This document shows, piece by piece, positions 17,894-27,201 of a DNA stretch of 63,498 nt. The notes below the pieces were generated by a model, which was not told where the DNA came from, made no database searches, and saw nothing but the letters and a program-made list of their open reading frames with translations. Where the stretch lies: the NCBI GenBank assembly GCA_964423345.1, contig CAYREV010000015.1, positions 1 through 63,498 of the forward strand, in the 5' to 3' direction. The translations under genes and the position numbers were made by a program. Every line of letters starts with the position of its first letter. Positions within the stretch are counted from its first letter, which is position 1. The stretch comes from CAYREV01 sp964423345. Its GTDB lineage: Bacteria > Bacteroidota > Rhodothermia > Balneolales > Balneolaceae.

Positions 17894-20077
17894 ATGGCTA
17901 AAGCTATCCGACGTTACGACACCCTTGCGGCTGCACGAAACTGGAAACCCCGGAAAAACGGGGAATTTGAAATCCCGTTCAATATAACTGAAATATTCGG
18001 GGAGAATACCCTGCTGCTTGAAGACTTGAAGGAGCGTCTTCCCAAGACGGTTTGGCAGGGTCTTAAGAAGACCATCGACGAAGGCGAACAGTTGAATTCG
18101 GAAGTGGCCGATGCGGTTGCCGTGGCCATGAAAGACTGGGCCACCGAAAAGGGGGCTACCCACTTCACCCATTGGTTTCAACCCCTTACGGGATTGACGG
18201 CCGAAAAGCATGACAGTTTTATTACACCCAACCAGGGGGGCGGTGCCCTTGCTGAGTTTTCAGGCAAGGACCTGATTCAGGGAGAACCCGATGCATCCAG
18301 TTTTCCGAGCGGGGGACTGAGGCAGACGTTTGAAGCCCGGGGCTATACGGCATGGGATCCGACTTCTCCAGCCTTTATCATGGAGAATCAGAACGGATCC
18401 TACCTGTGTATCCCCACCGCGTTCGCCTCCTGGACCGGCGAGGCCCTGGACCACAAGACGCCGCTGCTTCGTTCGGTGGAGGCGTTGGACAAGCAGGCTA
18501 AACGGGCTCTCGATATTTTTAATGTGGATACCAAGCGGGTGGCTTCGACGGTTGGCTGCGAGCAGGAATATTTCCTGATCGATCAGGAGTTCTACTACCG
18601 GCGCCCGGATCTTATGACCACCGATCGGACGCTGGTCGGAGCGAAACCGCCGAGAGGGCAGGAGCTGGACGATCACTATTTCGGTTCCATACCCGAACGG
18701 GTGCTCTCTTTCATGCTGGATGCGGAGAAGGAGCTGTACAAGCTGGGTATTCCGGTCAAGACGCGGCACAACGAGGTGGCTCCCAGCCAGTTCGAAATTG
18801 CACCCATCTTCGAAACCTGCAACATTGCGGCGGATCACCAGCAGCTTATGATGATCATCCTCAAGCGGGTGGCCCGAAAGTACGGTTTCGAATGCATACT
18901 GCATGAAAAGCCCTATGACGGGCTGAACGGGAGCGGCAAGCACCTGAATTGGTCGCTGAGTACTACCGAGGGGATGAACCTGCTGGAGCCGGGCGACAAC
19001 CCGCATGACAACATGCAGTTTCTCTTCTTCTTTACCGCCATACTTAAGGCGGTTTATGAACACCAGGACCTGCTGCGTATCTCCATCGCCCATGCGGGCA
19101 ACGACCACCGCCTGGGAGCCAATGAGGCCCCGCCGGCGATCATCTCGGCTTATATCGGAGATCAGCTGCAGGATGTGTTGACGCAGCTGTTGAACGGCGG
19201 ACTGAAGGAATCGAAACAGGGCGGATTGATGGGGCTCGGCACGCCGGTACTGCCCTCGCTGCCCAAGCATGCGGGCGACCGCAACCGGACTTCGCCATTT
19301 GCCTTTACGGGCAACAAGTTCGAATTCCGGGCTGTCGGTTCCTCCCAATCCATCTCGTTCCCGATCGTGGTGCTCAACACCATCGCGGCGGATGCCATCG
19401 AGCAGCTCTGCGACAAGCTGGAGGAGGCGCTGAAATCGGAGGATTCGTTCGAGAAAGCGCTCGGCGATGTTCTTCGGGATTCGCTTAGGGAAGTAAACGA
19501 CATCGTATTTAACGGTGACGGCTATTCCGATGAGTGGGAGAAGGAAGCCGAAAATCGCGGCTTGTTGAATCTGCGGACAACCATGGATGCGCTGCCCAAA
19601 TTCACCGATCAGAAAAATATCGACCTTTTTGAACGTCACAAGGTGCTTAATAAACGGGAGATCCATTCCCGTCAGGAGATTTGGGCCGAACAGTACCTGA
19701 CCACCATCAATATCGAAGCCGACACCACAGAGGCGATGGCCAAGACCATGATCTATCCCGCAGTGGTACGCTATATGAACGAGCTGGCCGAAAATGTGGA
19801 ACGCGTGGACAGGCTGGGCCTTGCGACAACCGGCTCGGCAGCCATGCTGAACAAAGTCAACGACGGACTGAACGACCTGAACAAAGCCCTCGAAAATCTT
19901 CGGACGAGAGTCAAAGATATTGACGACGAGGAGATTATGGATCGGGCCGCTGCGGTGAAAGATGAGGTCATTCCCGTTATGAATGAGATACGTGACGCGG
20001 TCGACTTCCTCGAGCGGTATACGGCCGACGACTACTGGCCGCTGCCGGTTTACCGGGAGATGCTGTTCGTTAAGTAG
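17894..20077 (+). CDS. glnN: glutamine synthetase type III
   Basis: Makes glutamine from glutamate, ammonia and ATP. At 727 residues it is the large GSIII form, not the roughly 450-residue GSI. Conserved stretches include THFTHWFQPLTG, GCEQEYFLID with metal-binding Glu residues, KTRHNEVAPSQFEIAP, the ATP/glutamate region NGSGKHLNWS and FRAVGSSQS. The ATG follows a 285-bp AT-rich leader. It sits on the opposite strand between the two halves of the menaquinone cluster and is convergent with menB. No PII or ammonium-transporter gene is beside it. Confidence 0.97.
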   Translation: MAKAIRRYDTLAAARNWKPRKNGEFEIPFNITEIFGENTLLLEDLKERLPKTVWQGLKKTIDEGEQLNSEVADAVAVAMKDWATEKGATHFTHWFQPLTGLTAEKHDSFITPNQGGGALAEFSGKDLIQGEPDASSFPSGGLRQTFEARGYTAWDPTSPAFIMENQNGSYLCIPTAFASWTGEALDHKTPLLRSVEALDKQAKRALDIFNVDTKRVASTVGCEQEYFLIDQEFYYRRPDLMTTDRTLVGAKPPRGQELDDHYFGSIPERVLSFMLDAEKELYKLGIPVKTRHNEVAPSQFEIAPIFETCNIAADHQQLMMIILKRVARKYGFECILHEKPYDGLNGSGKHLNWSLSTTEGMNLLEPGDNPHDNMQFLFFFTAILKAVYEHQDLLRISIAHAGNDHRLGANEAPPAIISAYIGDQLQDVLTQLLNGGLKESKQGGLMGLGTPVLPSLPKHAGDRNRTSPFAFTGNKFEFRAVGSSQSISFPIVVLNTIAADAIEQLCDKLEEALKSEDSFEKALGDVLRDSLREVNDIVFNGDGYSDEWEKEAENRGLLNLRTTMDALPKFTDQKNIDLFERHKVLNKREIHSRQEIWAEQYLTTINIEADTTEAMAKTMIYPAVVRYMNELAENVERVDRLGLATTGSAAMLNKVNDGLNDLNKALENLRTRVKDIDDEEIMDRAAAVKDEVIPVMNEIRDAVDFLERYTADDYWPLPVYREMLFVK

Positions 20078-20112
20078 GATAAAGTCCGCTTTACAGTAGA
20101 TCTAACATTACT

Positions 20113-20139
20113 GATGCCATCGTCTTGGGCGATGGCATC
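20113..20139. terminator. stem-loop between convergent glnN and menB
   Basis: GATGCCATCG and CGATGGCATC form a perfect 10-bp stem with a seven-base loop, 35 bp after the glnN stop and 13 bp past the menB stop. There is no T run on either strand, so it may be a bidirectional terminator of limited strength or a processing hairpin. Confidence 0.5.
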
Positions 20140-20151
20140 CATACAAAGATC

Positions 20152-20985
20152 TTAGCCGATCCAGGGGAACTTCTCCCAGTCGGGATCCCGCTTTTCCAGG
20201 AAGGCGTCGCGGCCTTCCTGCGCTTCGTCGGTCATATAGGCCAGCCGGGTGGCCTCCCCGGAAAACACCTGCTGGCCGGCCATGCCGTCGTCCACCAGGT
20301 TGAAAGCGAACTTGATCATCCGGATGGCGGTGGGGCTTTTCTGCAGGATCTCCTGCGCCCACTCATAGGCCGTCTCCTCGAGCTTCTCGTGGGAAACCAC
20401 CGCATTGACCATCCCCATCTCGTAGGCCTCCTGTGCCGAGTAGTTGCGGCCGAGAAAGAAGATCTCCCGCGCCTTTTTCTGGCCCACCTGGCGGGCGAGA
20501 AGGGCGGAGCCGTAGCCCCCGTCGAAACTGGCCACGTCGGCGTCGGTCTGCTTGAAGATAGCGTGCTCCCTGCTGGCGATGGTCAAATCACATACCACAT
20601 GCAGGCTGTGCCCCCCGCCAACGGCCCATCCCGGCACTACGGCGATGACCACCTTGCCCATAAAGCGAATCAGGCGTTGCAGGTCCAATACGTTAAGACG
20701 TGCCGTCCCCTGCTCGTCCTTGTATCCCAGCCTATCGCGTACCCGTTGGTCGCCCCCCGAGCAGAAGGCCCAGCCGCCGTCTTTTGGCGAGGGGCCCTCG
20801 CCCGAAAGAAGCACTACGCCGATAGACTGATCCTCACGTACGTCAAGGAAAGCCTCCTGAAGCTCAAAAAGGGTTTTGGGGCGAAAAGCGTTACGCACTT
20901 CCGGCCGGTTAAAGGCGATACGAGCCACGCCCTTGGATTTTTTAAAAGTAATATCTTCGAATTCTTTAACAGTTGTCCAGTTCAT
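20152..20985 (-). CDS. menB: 1,4-dihydroxy-2-naphthoyl-CoA synthase
   Basis: Closes the second ring of the naphthoquinone from OSB-CoA. It is a crotonase-fold enzyme of 277 residues with FCSGGDQRVR and VVPGWAVGGGHSLH forming the oxyanion hole, and QTDADVASFDGGYGS. The Asp at about 148 occupies the place where E. coli MenB has Gly, so this is the bicarbonate-independent (type II) form known from Mycobacterium. The start ATG is 5 bp after the menH stop, and it is the last gene of menF-D-H-B. Confidence 0.95.
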   Translation of the reverse strand: MNWTTVKEFEDITFKKSKGVARIAFNRPEVRNAFRPKTLFELQEAFLDVREDQSIGVVLLSGEGPSPKDGGWAFCSGGDQRVRDRLGYKDEQGTARLNVLDLQRLIRFMGKVVIAVVPGWAVGGGHSLHVVCDLTIASREHAIFKQTDADVASFDGGYGSALLARQVGQKKAREIFFLGRNYSAQEAYEMGMVNAVVSHEKLEETAYEWAQEILQKSPTAIRMIKFAFNLVDDGMAGQQVFSGEATRLAYMTDEAQEGRDAFLEKRDPDWEKFPWIG

Positions 20986-20990
20986 GGCAG

Positions 20991-21806
20991 TTAGTTTTGT
21001 GATAAAAAGTGGTTTAGTGCATAAAGAAACTCTTCAGGGTTGTCCAGGTGCACCCGGTGACCGGCTTTGGGGGCATTCAATACCGCATTGTCAAACAGCC
21101 GAACCATAGTATCATTAATCTCTGAATATTTTTCATCCTCTGATCCCGCCAGCAGGAGTACCGGGCCCGGATAGTCGCCCAGCCGGTCCCATACGGGCAC
21201 CATCCGGCCGGTTCCGAAGCCTTCCAGGGAGGCGGCCAGCGCCTTGGGATCCTGATCTGACTGAATCTTTTTGTATCGGGATTGCAAGTTGCTGTTGACC
21301 GCTACCGAGGATTGAAACAGGCTTTTATGGAACCATTCGGCCAGGAAGGATTCAAAATCTTCCGCCATCTGCTTTGCCCGCTTGCGGTCGGCCGCTCTTC
21401 GTGACTGGCGCTCCGCTTTGGAATCTATTCCCGGCTGGGCGCTTTCCAGCACAAGGCCTGAAAACAGCTCCGGTGCCTGCAGTGCCGTTTTCAGGGCCAG
21501 CCTTCCGCCCATGCTGTAGCCGTATAGAAAGGGGCGGGTCAGACGAAGCTGCCTTGTGATATCCAGGATATCTTCCACCTGCCGTTCTTCCCGGTACCGT
21601 TGGGGCTCGCAACTTTTTTCAGACCGGCCGTGTCCCAACAGGTCGACCGTAACGGGGGTGCAGAATTCCGACAGCCTGCCGGCCAGGTGATCGAAGACGC
21701 GGCCGCTACCCATAAATCCGTGCAGCATCAGCAGGGAGGGCAGGGAGTCGTCTTCCCGGCATACGTGCACCGCATAGGTGCATCCGTTTACATCCAGCTT
21801 TTTCAT
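20991..21806 (-). CDS. menH: SHCHC synthase, alpha/beta hydrolase
   Basis: Eliminates pyruvate from SEPHCHC to give SHCHC. It is an alpha/beta-hydrolase fold with the oxyanion segment LHGFMGSG, nucleophile Ser in GYSMGG, and C-terminal His in KAGHRVHLDNPEEF. The start is ATG 21806 (MKKLDVNG), which overlaps the menD stop as TAATG and gives 271 residues; an alternative start five codons upstream is less likely. The position between menD and menB supports the MenH assignment over a general hydrolase. Confidence 0.9.
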   Translation of the reverse strand: MKKLDVNGCTYAVHVCREDDSLPSLLMLHGFMGSGRVFDHLAGRLSEFCTPVTVDLLGHGRSEKSCEPQRYREERQVEDILDITRQLRLTRPFLYGYSMGGRLALKTALQAPELFSGLVLESAQPGIDSKAERQSRRAADRKRAKQMAEDFESFLAEWFHKSLFQSSVAVNSNLQSRYKKIQSDQDPKALAASLEGFGTGRMVPVWDRLGDYPGPVLLLAGSEDEKYSEINDTMVRLFDNAVLNAPKAGHRVHLDNPEEFLYALNHFLSQN

Positions 21807-23527
21807 TAGCGTCCCTCCCACAGTTTTCGGCGCAGCCGCATGGAAACCTCCGGATCAGTCTGGCATTCCAGCACCTGTAGATGCGAGCCGCTCTTTTCGG
21901 CCAGTTGCACCGGGTCCAGCTTTCGGAGCCCGGCCGGAGAGGATATGCCCCTGTAGCCGACTCCGTAGGCTTTGCAAAGATCGGGGATGGCGGCCTGCTG
22001 CGGGGTTTCAAAATAGGGTTTGAAATGCTTCTCGTGTTGGGCAATGGGCAGCATGCGGAAGATAGACCCGCCGTTGTTGTTGACCACCACCACAAGCAGG
22101 GGCTGTTCCAGGAGGCGATGATTCAGCAGCGCGTTGGTATCGTGCAGAAAGGCCAAATCACCGGTAAACAGTATTCCCGGCCTCCCGGATCCCAGGGAGG
22201 TCCCCATGGCCGTGGAGGTGATGCCGTCGATACCGCTGGCCCCGCGGTTGGTGAAGACGGTGTGGGAGCCCCATCGGCCGAATAGGGAGCGGTCGCGTAC
22301 CGGAAAGGAGTTGGAGAAAAAGAGGTTCCACTCTGAGGGTATTCGCCGGCTGAGTATCTCATATACATGTCCGTCGGTCAGCTGATCTGTGTGTTGGATC
22401 ACATCGCTTCGGAATCGGTCAAACTTTGTTTCGGCCTCCTTCCACCTATTCACCCACTCATCGGACCGGCCCGTGTAGGAAGGCAGTTGAAAAGCCCGGC
22501 CGTCCCAGCCCAGTGTCCGGGTGACAGGCAAGGCCGTTGTATAGGGGTCGGTGGGGCGGGAAAAGAAAATATGGGTATCCGGTTTCCAACGTTCAAGAGC
22601 CAGCAGGAGGCTTTTACTGGCCGGCTGCCTTCCGAACCGGAGGATGAGGTCCGGTTCCAGCCGCTTGCAGCGTTCCTCTCTCCTTAAAAAACCATCAAAG
22701 CCCTGTATGGCAGATCCCGCAACCGGGAAGCCCGCTTCCGAGAGGAGGGGGGCATTAAGTTTTCGGGCCAGTTCAAAAAGGGATTCCGGAGGGCTCGGGC
22801 TGTTCAGCGGGCCGGCGATGAGCAGGGGGCGCTTGGATTGATTTATGCTTCGAAGGACCGGATCCGGGAACGTAAAAGGGCCTTCCTCGTTACCGGCCGG
22901 TTCGATGCGTGGCGGTGGTTCCCGGAGCAGTGCCTTGTTTTCGCTTTCGGTCTGCTCCAAAAGCTCCCGGTCGGGCTCAAGGGGCTTGTCAAATGCGAAG
23001 TTGATATGCACGGGGCCCTTTTGACGGACCGCCTTATCAAAGAGGGCGTTTATTTTTTCATCCCACCGGTTTCCGCTTTCGGAATTCATCGCCCCCGCAG
23101 GTATATCCTCTATAGTTTCGAAATGAACACAGTACTTTCCATACAGCTCCCGCTGGTCTATGGTCTGGTTGGCGTCGGTGTTTCTGAGCCGGGGAGGGCG
23201 GTCGGCTGTGGCGACAATCACCGGAACACCCGACTGCCTGGCTTCGACCAGTGCGGGGAGGTAGTTGGCGGTGGCGGTACCCGAGGTGCATACCAACAGG
23301 GCCGGAAAGCCTGTCGCCTTGGCAATGCCGAGGGCGGTAAAGGCAGCCGAGCGTTCATCAAGCACTACGTGCTTTTGCAGGCCCGGGTGTACGGCTGCCG
23401 ACAGCGTAAGGGGGGTGGAACGGGAGCCCGGGGAGATAAGCACATGCCGTAGTCCGCACTCATAGAGAGTCCGAAAAAATGCGGTGCTTAAATCAAATGC
23501 CCGGTTATGTTTCAGCCCGTCAGTCAT
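21806..23527 (-). CDS. menD: SEPHCHC synthase
   Basis: ThDP-dependent enzyme that joins isochorismate and 2-oxoglutarate. It has 573 residues in the pyruvate-oxidase-like order: an N-terminal domain with LISPGSRSTPL, the catalytic Glu region LDERSAAFTALG and CTSGTATANY; a middle domain; and a C-terminal ThDP domain with GIDGITSTAMG, FTGDLAFLHD and NNNGGSIFR. It overlaps menF by 8 bp and menH by 1 bp, so the three are co-translated. Confidence 0.96.
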   Translation of the reverse strand: MTDGLKHNRAFDLSTAFFRTLYECGLRHVLISPGSRSTPLTLSAAVHPGLQKHVVLDERSAAFTALGIAKATGFPALLVCTSGTATANYLPALVEARQSGVPVIVATADRPPRLRNTDANQTIDQRELYGKYCVHFETIEDIPAGAMNSESGNRWDEKINALFDKAVRQKGPVHINFAFDKPLEPDRELLEQTESENKALLREPPPRIEPAGNEEGPFTFPDPVLRSINQSKRPLLIAGPLNSPSPPESLFELARKLNAPLLSEAGFPVAGSAIQGFDGFLRREERCKRLEPDLILRFGRQPASKSLLLALERWKPDTHIFFSRPTDPYTTALPVTRTLGWDGRAFQLPSYTGRSDEWVNRWKEAETKFDRFRSDVIQHTDQLTDGHVYEILSRRIPSEWNLFFSNSFPVRDRSLFGRWGSHTVFTNRGASGIDGITSTAMGTSLGSGRPGILFTGDLAFLHDTNALLNHRLLEQPLLVVVVNNNGGSIFRMLPIAQHEKHFKPYFETPQQAAIPDLCKAYGVGYRGISSPAGLRKLDPVQLAEKSGSHLQVLECQTDPEVSMRLRRKLWEGR

Positions 23528-24983
23528 ATTGCAAGGCAGAGAGCATGGGCGTCAGTTTGAGATTGGTCTCCCTCCATTCGGCGTTGGCGTCGGAATCGGC
23601 CACAATACCGCAACCGGCATAAAACCGTCCTTTGTTCTCTTTAATAAGTCCGCTGCGGATGGCCACCGTAAAATCTCCCGCCCCGCTGCTGTTGAGCCAC
23701 CCTACAGGACCGGCATACCAGCCGCGGTCAAAGTCTTCAAGTGACTTGATGTAGGGCTCCGCCTTTTGCCAGGGGAAGCCGCCGACCGCCGGAGTGGGAT
23801 GAAGGCTTCCGATAATCTGCATAGGGTCGACCTGCTCCCGAAGCCAGCCGGTAATGGGGGTGAAGAGGTGTTGGACGTTGGCCATTTTCTTGATGACAGG
23901 CCTGGATCCCCGTTCGATTTTCCTTACGTAGGGAGATAGAGCCTGTTCAATAGCTGTGATTACAAAGTTGTGTTCATCGGCATTTTTCCGGCTGTGCAGC
24001 AGTTCCTTTTCCAGGATGGCGTCTTCAGTAGCTGTACTGCCTCTTTTGATGCTACCCGCCAGCGCTTCGGTCAGCAGGTAGTTTTTATGAAATGATACCA
24101 GCCGTTCCGGTGAGCAGCCCAGAAAGGAGGCGGCGTTATCCTGGCGTATGAGAAAAGTGTAGCAGTTGGGATACTTCTGACGCAAGGTGTTGATGATATG
24201 GGTTGGTGTAACCCCATCGTCAAGTTGGAGCAGGGTTTCGCGGGCCAGAACGATCTTCTTGAATTCATTCTCCCTGATCAGCTTCGTAGCCCGGTTGACC
24301 GCCGTTATCCAGTCATCATAGTCTCGGTTATCCGGCCTGAGGTCCGTGGAATTCCCGGTATGGAGAGGAGCCTCCCGACTGCTGACTCTATTCAATTCGA
24401 ATAGTTCGGTGAATTTGAGGAGTTGTTGGGTCAGGTGACTTTTTATTTCTTCTGCACTCTCAAAGGCAGCCGCACGCACGCAAAGCGTGAGAAGGGTCAG
24501 CTGCCCGTCACGAATAATGAGCCATTCGGGTACGGTAAATGACGCCTGGCCGAAAGGCTTCCAGGAATCGTTGCCGATCCTTTCAAAAAAGGAGAAGCCG
24601 CCCAGGAAGTGGAGTCCCGCATGGCTGTGTGAGACAGCAGAATATTCAAATGAATGCCTGTTTACTTTTGAGATCTCGCGGCTGACCCTGGCAAAGCGTT
24701 CCGGTCCTTCGCCTGAAATTTTAAGCAGCGATTTTCCGGCTGACAGCGCCGTATCGTTTTGAGGGTGTTCCCAATAGTACTGAAAGCTCATCCCGTCGTC
24801 GAGCACTTCCAGGCAGGCCAGGGGGTCGATCTGTTCCACCGGCAATGTTACCGAGAGAAGACTTTGCTCCTGAGCTTCCACAAAGCTGTTTCCCAGGAAG
24901 GTAACGAATGCGGGATCCTCCAGGAAGGAGGTGACGGCTTCGCCTGAAGAAGAGTAGGGTTGAGTAATCTTATCCAGCATCAT
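23520..24983 (-). CDS. menF: isochorismate synthase
   Basis: Converts chorismate to isochorismate, the branch point to menaquinone. It has 487 residues. The C-terminal chorismate-binding domain shows KIVLARE, FLGCSPERLVS, TEALAGS, HNFVITAIEQAL, NVQHLFTPITG, LHPTPAVGGFPW and AGPVGW, typical of MenF/EntC. The start MMLDK has two adjacent ATG codons. It heads menF-D-H-B and is divergent from the GNAT gene. A siderophore role is unlikely because it is fused to men genes. Confidence 0.94.
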   Translation of the reverse strand: MMLDKITQPYSSSGEAVTSFLEDPAFVTFLGNSFVEAQEQSLLSVTLPVEQIDPLACLEVLDDGMSFQYYWEHPQNDTALSAGKSLLKISGEGPERFARVSREISKVNRHSFEYSAVSHSHAGLHFLGGFSFFERIGNDSWKPFGQASFTVPEWLIIRDGQLTLLTLCVRAAAFESAEEIKSHLTQQLLKFTELFELNRVSSREAPLHTGNSTDLRPDNRDYDDWITAVNRATKLIRENEFKKIVLARETLLQLDDGVTPTHIINTLRQKYPNCYTFLIRQDNAASFLGCSPERLVSFHKNYLLTEALAGSIKRGSTATEDAILEKELLHSRKNADEHNFVITAIEQALSPYVRKIERGSRPVIKKMANVQHLFTPITGWLREQVDPMQIIGSLHPTPAVGGFPWQKAEPYIKSLEDFDRGWYAGPVGWLNSSGAGDFTVAIRSGLIKENKGRFYAGCGIVADSDANAEWRETNLKLTPMLSALQYD

Positions 24984-25166
24984 GCAGTGTTATATCATCC
25001 GTTTCATTACTTTCAATATAAATTGAAAATTGTACATTCCCTAATATAATGGAGGGCACGAAGCGTCAATTTAATTTGCATAAGTTCACTAAGTTTTCGA
25101 CACTTCTTAAAATCAATCTACAGCACTTGCATTGGAATTCTCATAAAGCACATCAAACAGGGCCTC

Positions 25167-25721
25167 ATGGTAGAAATAAAGCCTTTTGACCTCCAGAATG
25201 TTACCATTCATTACAAATGGAACAATGACGAGGAGTTGAACTACTACGATTCCGAGTATCCCCACCAGCATGAAAGTTTTGAGTCGTTCCTGAAACGGGT
25301 ACGATCGGTCGTCGACGAGCGAAACCAGACCGCAGAGCTTTTTGAAATTCATTTAAAGGAAAACGACGCACTGATCGGAATCGTCGATATCCATGCCATC
25401 GACGAACACAACCGCCGCTGTTTTGTCAACTGCACGATCGGAGACCGGAATTTTGCGGGCAAGGGGTACGACTTCGAGGCGATGAAAATTATCCTTTCGC
25501 ATTGTTTCAACGAGAAAGGCATGCATAAGGTAGCCACCACCGCTTTTGATTTTAATACCTCCTGGACCGAAAAAGTGAAAAAGTTGGGCTTCAAGCAGGA
25601 GGGAGAGCTCCGCGAGCATGTCCTGAAGAAAGGCGCGTTCCGCAACAAGCTCATTTTCAGCCTTCTGGAGAATGAGTATAAGGAACAGTTTGACTCTGAA
25701 AAGGCGGTGTCGGTACGTTAA
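25167..25721 (+). CDS. GNAT-family N-acetyltransferase
   Basis: 184 residues resembling the RimJ/RimL-type acetyltransferases (Acetyltransf_3). The N-terminal strand and helix carry WNNDEELNYYDSEYPHQ. The core strand FEIHLKENDALIGIVDIHAI is followed by the acetyl-CoA loop region (IGDRNFAGKGYDFEAMKII), although the usual RxxGxG is degenerate here. The end GMHKVATTAFDFNTSWTEKVKKLGFKQEGELREHV is typical. The substrate is unknown. It is divergent from menF and convergent with the small gene at 25728. Confidence 0.85.
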   Translation: MVEIKPFDLQNVTIHYKWNNDEELNYYDSEYPHQHESFESFLKRVRSVVDERNQTAELFEIHLKENDALIGIVDIHAIDEHNRRCFVNCTIGDRNFAGKGYDFEAMKIILSHCFNEKGMHKVATTAFDFNTSWTEKVKKLGFKQEGELREHVLKKGAFRNKLIFSLLENEYKEQFDSEKAVSVR

Positions 25722-25727
25722 GCTCGA

Positions 25728-26003
25728 TTACTGGGCGTCATCTTCCTGGCCCGAGTCGAAGGGGTTGTAAATGCCGTACTCTTCCGGGTCATATTCTGCG
25801 AGGTCAAAGAAGTGTTCCCATGCGGCCCGGCTTTTCCCGTTTTCATCCACCCATCCGGGATGGCTCTGTTTGATAAGTCCCACGGCCCTTTTGGCGTATT
25901 CTACCCTCTCCTGCTCATCCTGTATGCGAGGCAGGGAGTCAATCATCTTGTCCAGGTTGTAACCGCAGTCAAAATCCTTGGGTTTTTCTTGTTTTACGAA
26001 CAT
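25728..26003 (-). CDS. small DUF4290-like protein
   Basis: 91 residues, acidic and helical. The central pattern (YNLDKMIDSLPRIQDEQERV, then AKRAVGLIKQSHPGW, then AWEHFFDLAEYDPE) resembles DUF4290 proteins of Bacteroidota, with helices ending in a W-H/F-F motif. Function is unknown. It lies between two plus-strand genes and ends 6 bp from the GNAT stop. Identification is by eye. Confidence 0.6.
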   Translation of the reverse strand: MFVKQEKPKDFDCGYNLDKMIDSLPRIQDEQERVEYAKRAVGLIKQSHPGWVDENGKSRAAWEHFFDLAEYDPEEYGIYNPFDSGQEDDAQ

Positions 26004-26180
26004 ATGAGGTAAAAAAACTTTGGTTGATTGGTAGACAGAAGGTAACGAAAAGGCTAAGAATATAAAAGGATATGCCCGGTTAATGAAAAAATTGTAGGGG
26101 GTTCCGTTCGGGTTGAAACCTCAATTTTGCTATATTCCCTTGATGTCACCTGTAACAAAAAACTGAATGCACTATATATA

Positions 26181-27167
26181 ATGATTTACAATTCCATACT
26201 AGAAACCATTGGCGATACTCCCCTGGTCCGAATCAATAAAATGGCGGATGATCTGGAGGGATCTGTCCTGGCTAAAGTAGAGTATTTTAACCCGGGACAG
26301 AGCGTCAAGGATCGCATTGGAATCAAGATGATTGAAGATGCCGAAAAAGAGGGATTGATAGAGCCGGGCGGAACGATTATTGAAGGAACCTCGGGCAATA
26401 CCGGGTTGGGCCTTGCATTGGCTGCAACCGTAAAGGGATATAACTGTATATTTACGACCACCGACAAGCAGAGCAAGGAGAAGATCGATCTTTTGAGGGC
26501 CATGGGTGCCGAAGTGAAGGTGTGTCCCACCAATGTGGAACCCGATGATCCACAGAGCTATTATTCGGTGGCCAAACGGCTGAGTGAGGAGATCCCCAAC
26601 TCCTTTTATCCCAACCAGTATGACAACCCCAGCAATAGCCGGGCCCACTATGAGACGACCGGGCCCGAAATTTGGGAACAGACCGAGGGACGGGTGACTC
26701 ACTTCGTTGCGGGGATGGGGACGGGAGGAACCATCTCGGGGACTGCCAAGTATCTCAAGGAGCAGAATCCGGATATCAAGGTGATCGGGGTAGACAGCAA
26801 AGGGTCGGTGTACAAGAAGTATTTTGAAACCGGCGAGTTTGACAAGGAGGAAATTCATCCCTACCTGACCGAGGGTATAGGGGAGGACATCATCCCCGAT
26901 AATATGGAATTCGCCCTGGTAGACGAGGTGATGCAGGTCAACGACAAGAATGCATTTCAGGCTACCCGGGAGCTGGCCAGGGAGGAGGCTCTTTTTGTGG
27001 GCGGATCCTGCGGTGCGGCGGTCTACGGTGCCCTGGAGTACGCACGGGGCAGCAGCTTCGGCGAGGATGATGTGATGGTCGTTATTTTGCCGGACAGCGG
27101 AACCCGTTATGTGGGCAAAATCTATAATGATGAGTGGATGCGGGAACATGATTTTCTGGATGAGTAA
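26181..27167 (+). CDS. PLP-dependent cysteine synthase / cystathionine beta-synthase
   Basis: Fold-type II PLP enzyme. The start MIYNSILETIGDTPLVR gives 328 residues; the upstream ATG at 26127 adds a non-family extension. Lys43 in NPGQSVKDR binds PLP, TSGNTGLGLA is the substrate loop and GTGGTISG the phosphate loop. The segment SVAKRLSEEIPNSFYPNQYD and the SRAHYETTGPEIW that follows are closer to cystathionine beta-synthases than to CysK, so it may use serine plus homocysteine. There is no C-terminal CBS pair. Exact specificity is open. DUF3467 follows 34 bp later. Confidence 0.88.
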   Translation: MIYNSILETIGDTPLVRINKMADDLEGSVLAKVEYFNPGQSVKDRIGIKMIEDAEKEGLIEPGGTIIEGTSGNTGLGLALAATVKGYNCIFTTTDKQSKEKIDLLRAMGAEVKVCPTNVEPDDPQSYYSVAKRLSEEIPNSFYPNQYDNPSNSRAHYETTGPEIWEQTEGRVTHFVAGMGTGGTISGTAKYLKEQNPDIKVIGVDSKGSVYKKYFETGEFDKEEIHPYLTEGIGEDIIPDNMEFALVDEVMQVNDKNAFQATRELAREEALFVGGSCGAAVYGALEYARGSSFGEDDVMVVILPDSGTRYVGKIYNDEWMREHDFLDE

Positions 27168-27201
27168 TCACTGAAAGTACAATAGCTAAAGCAATCGTAT
27201 T

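Noticed and set aside
18260..19666. 468-codon open frame antisense to glnN
   Set aside because: It lies fully within a clear GSIII gene and its protein is rich in Arg/His/Gln with no domain pattern; it is a GC-bias shadow.
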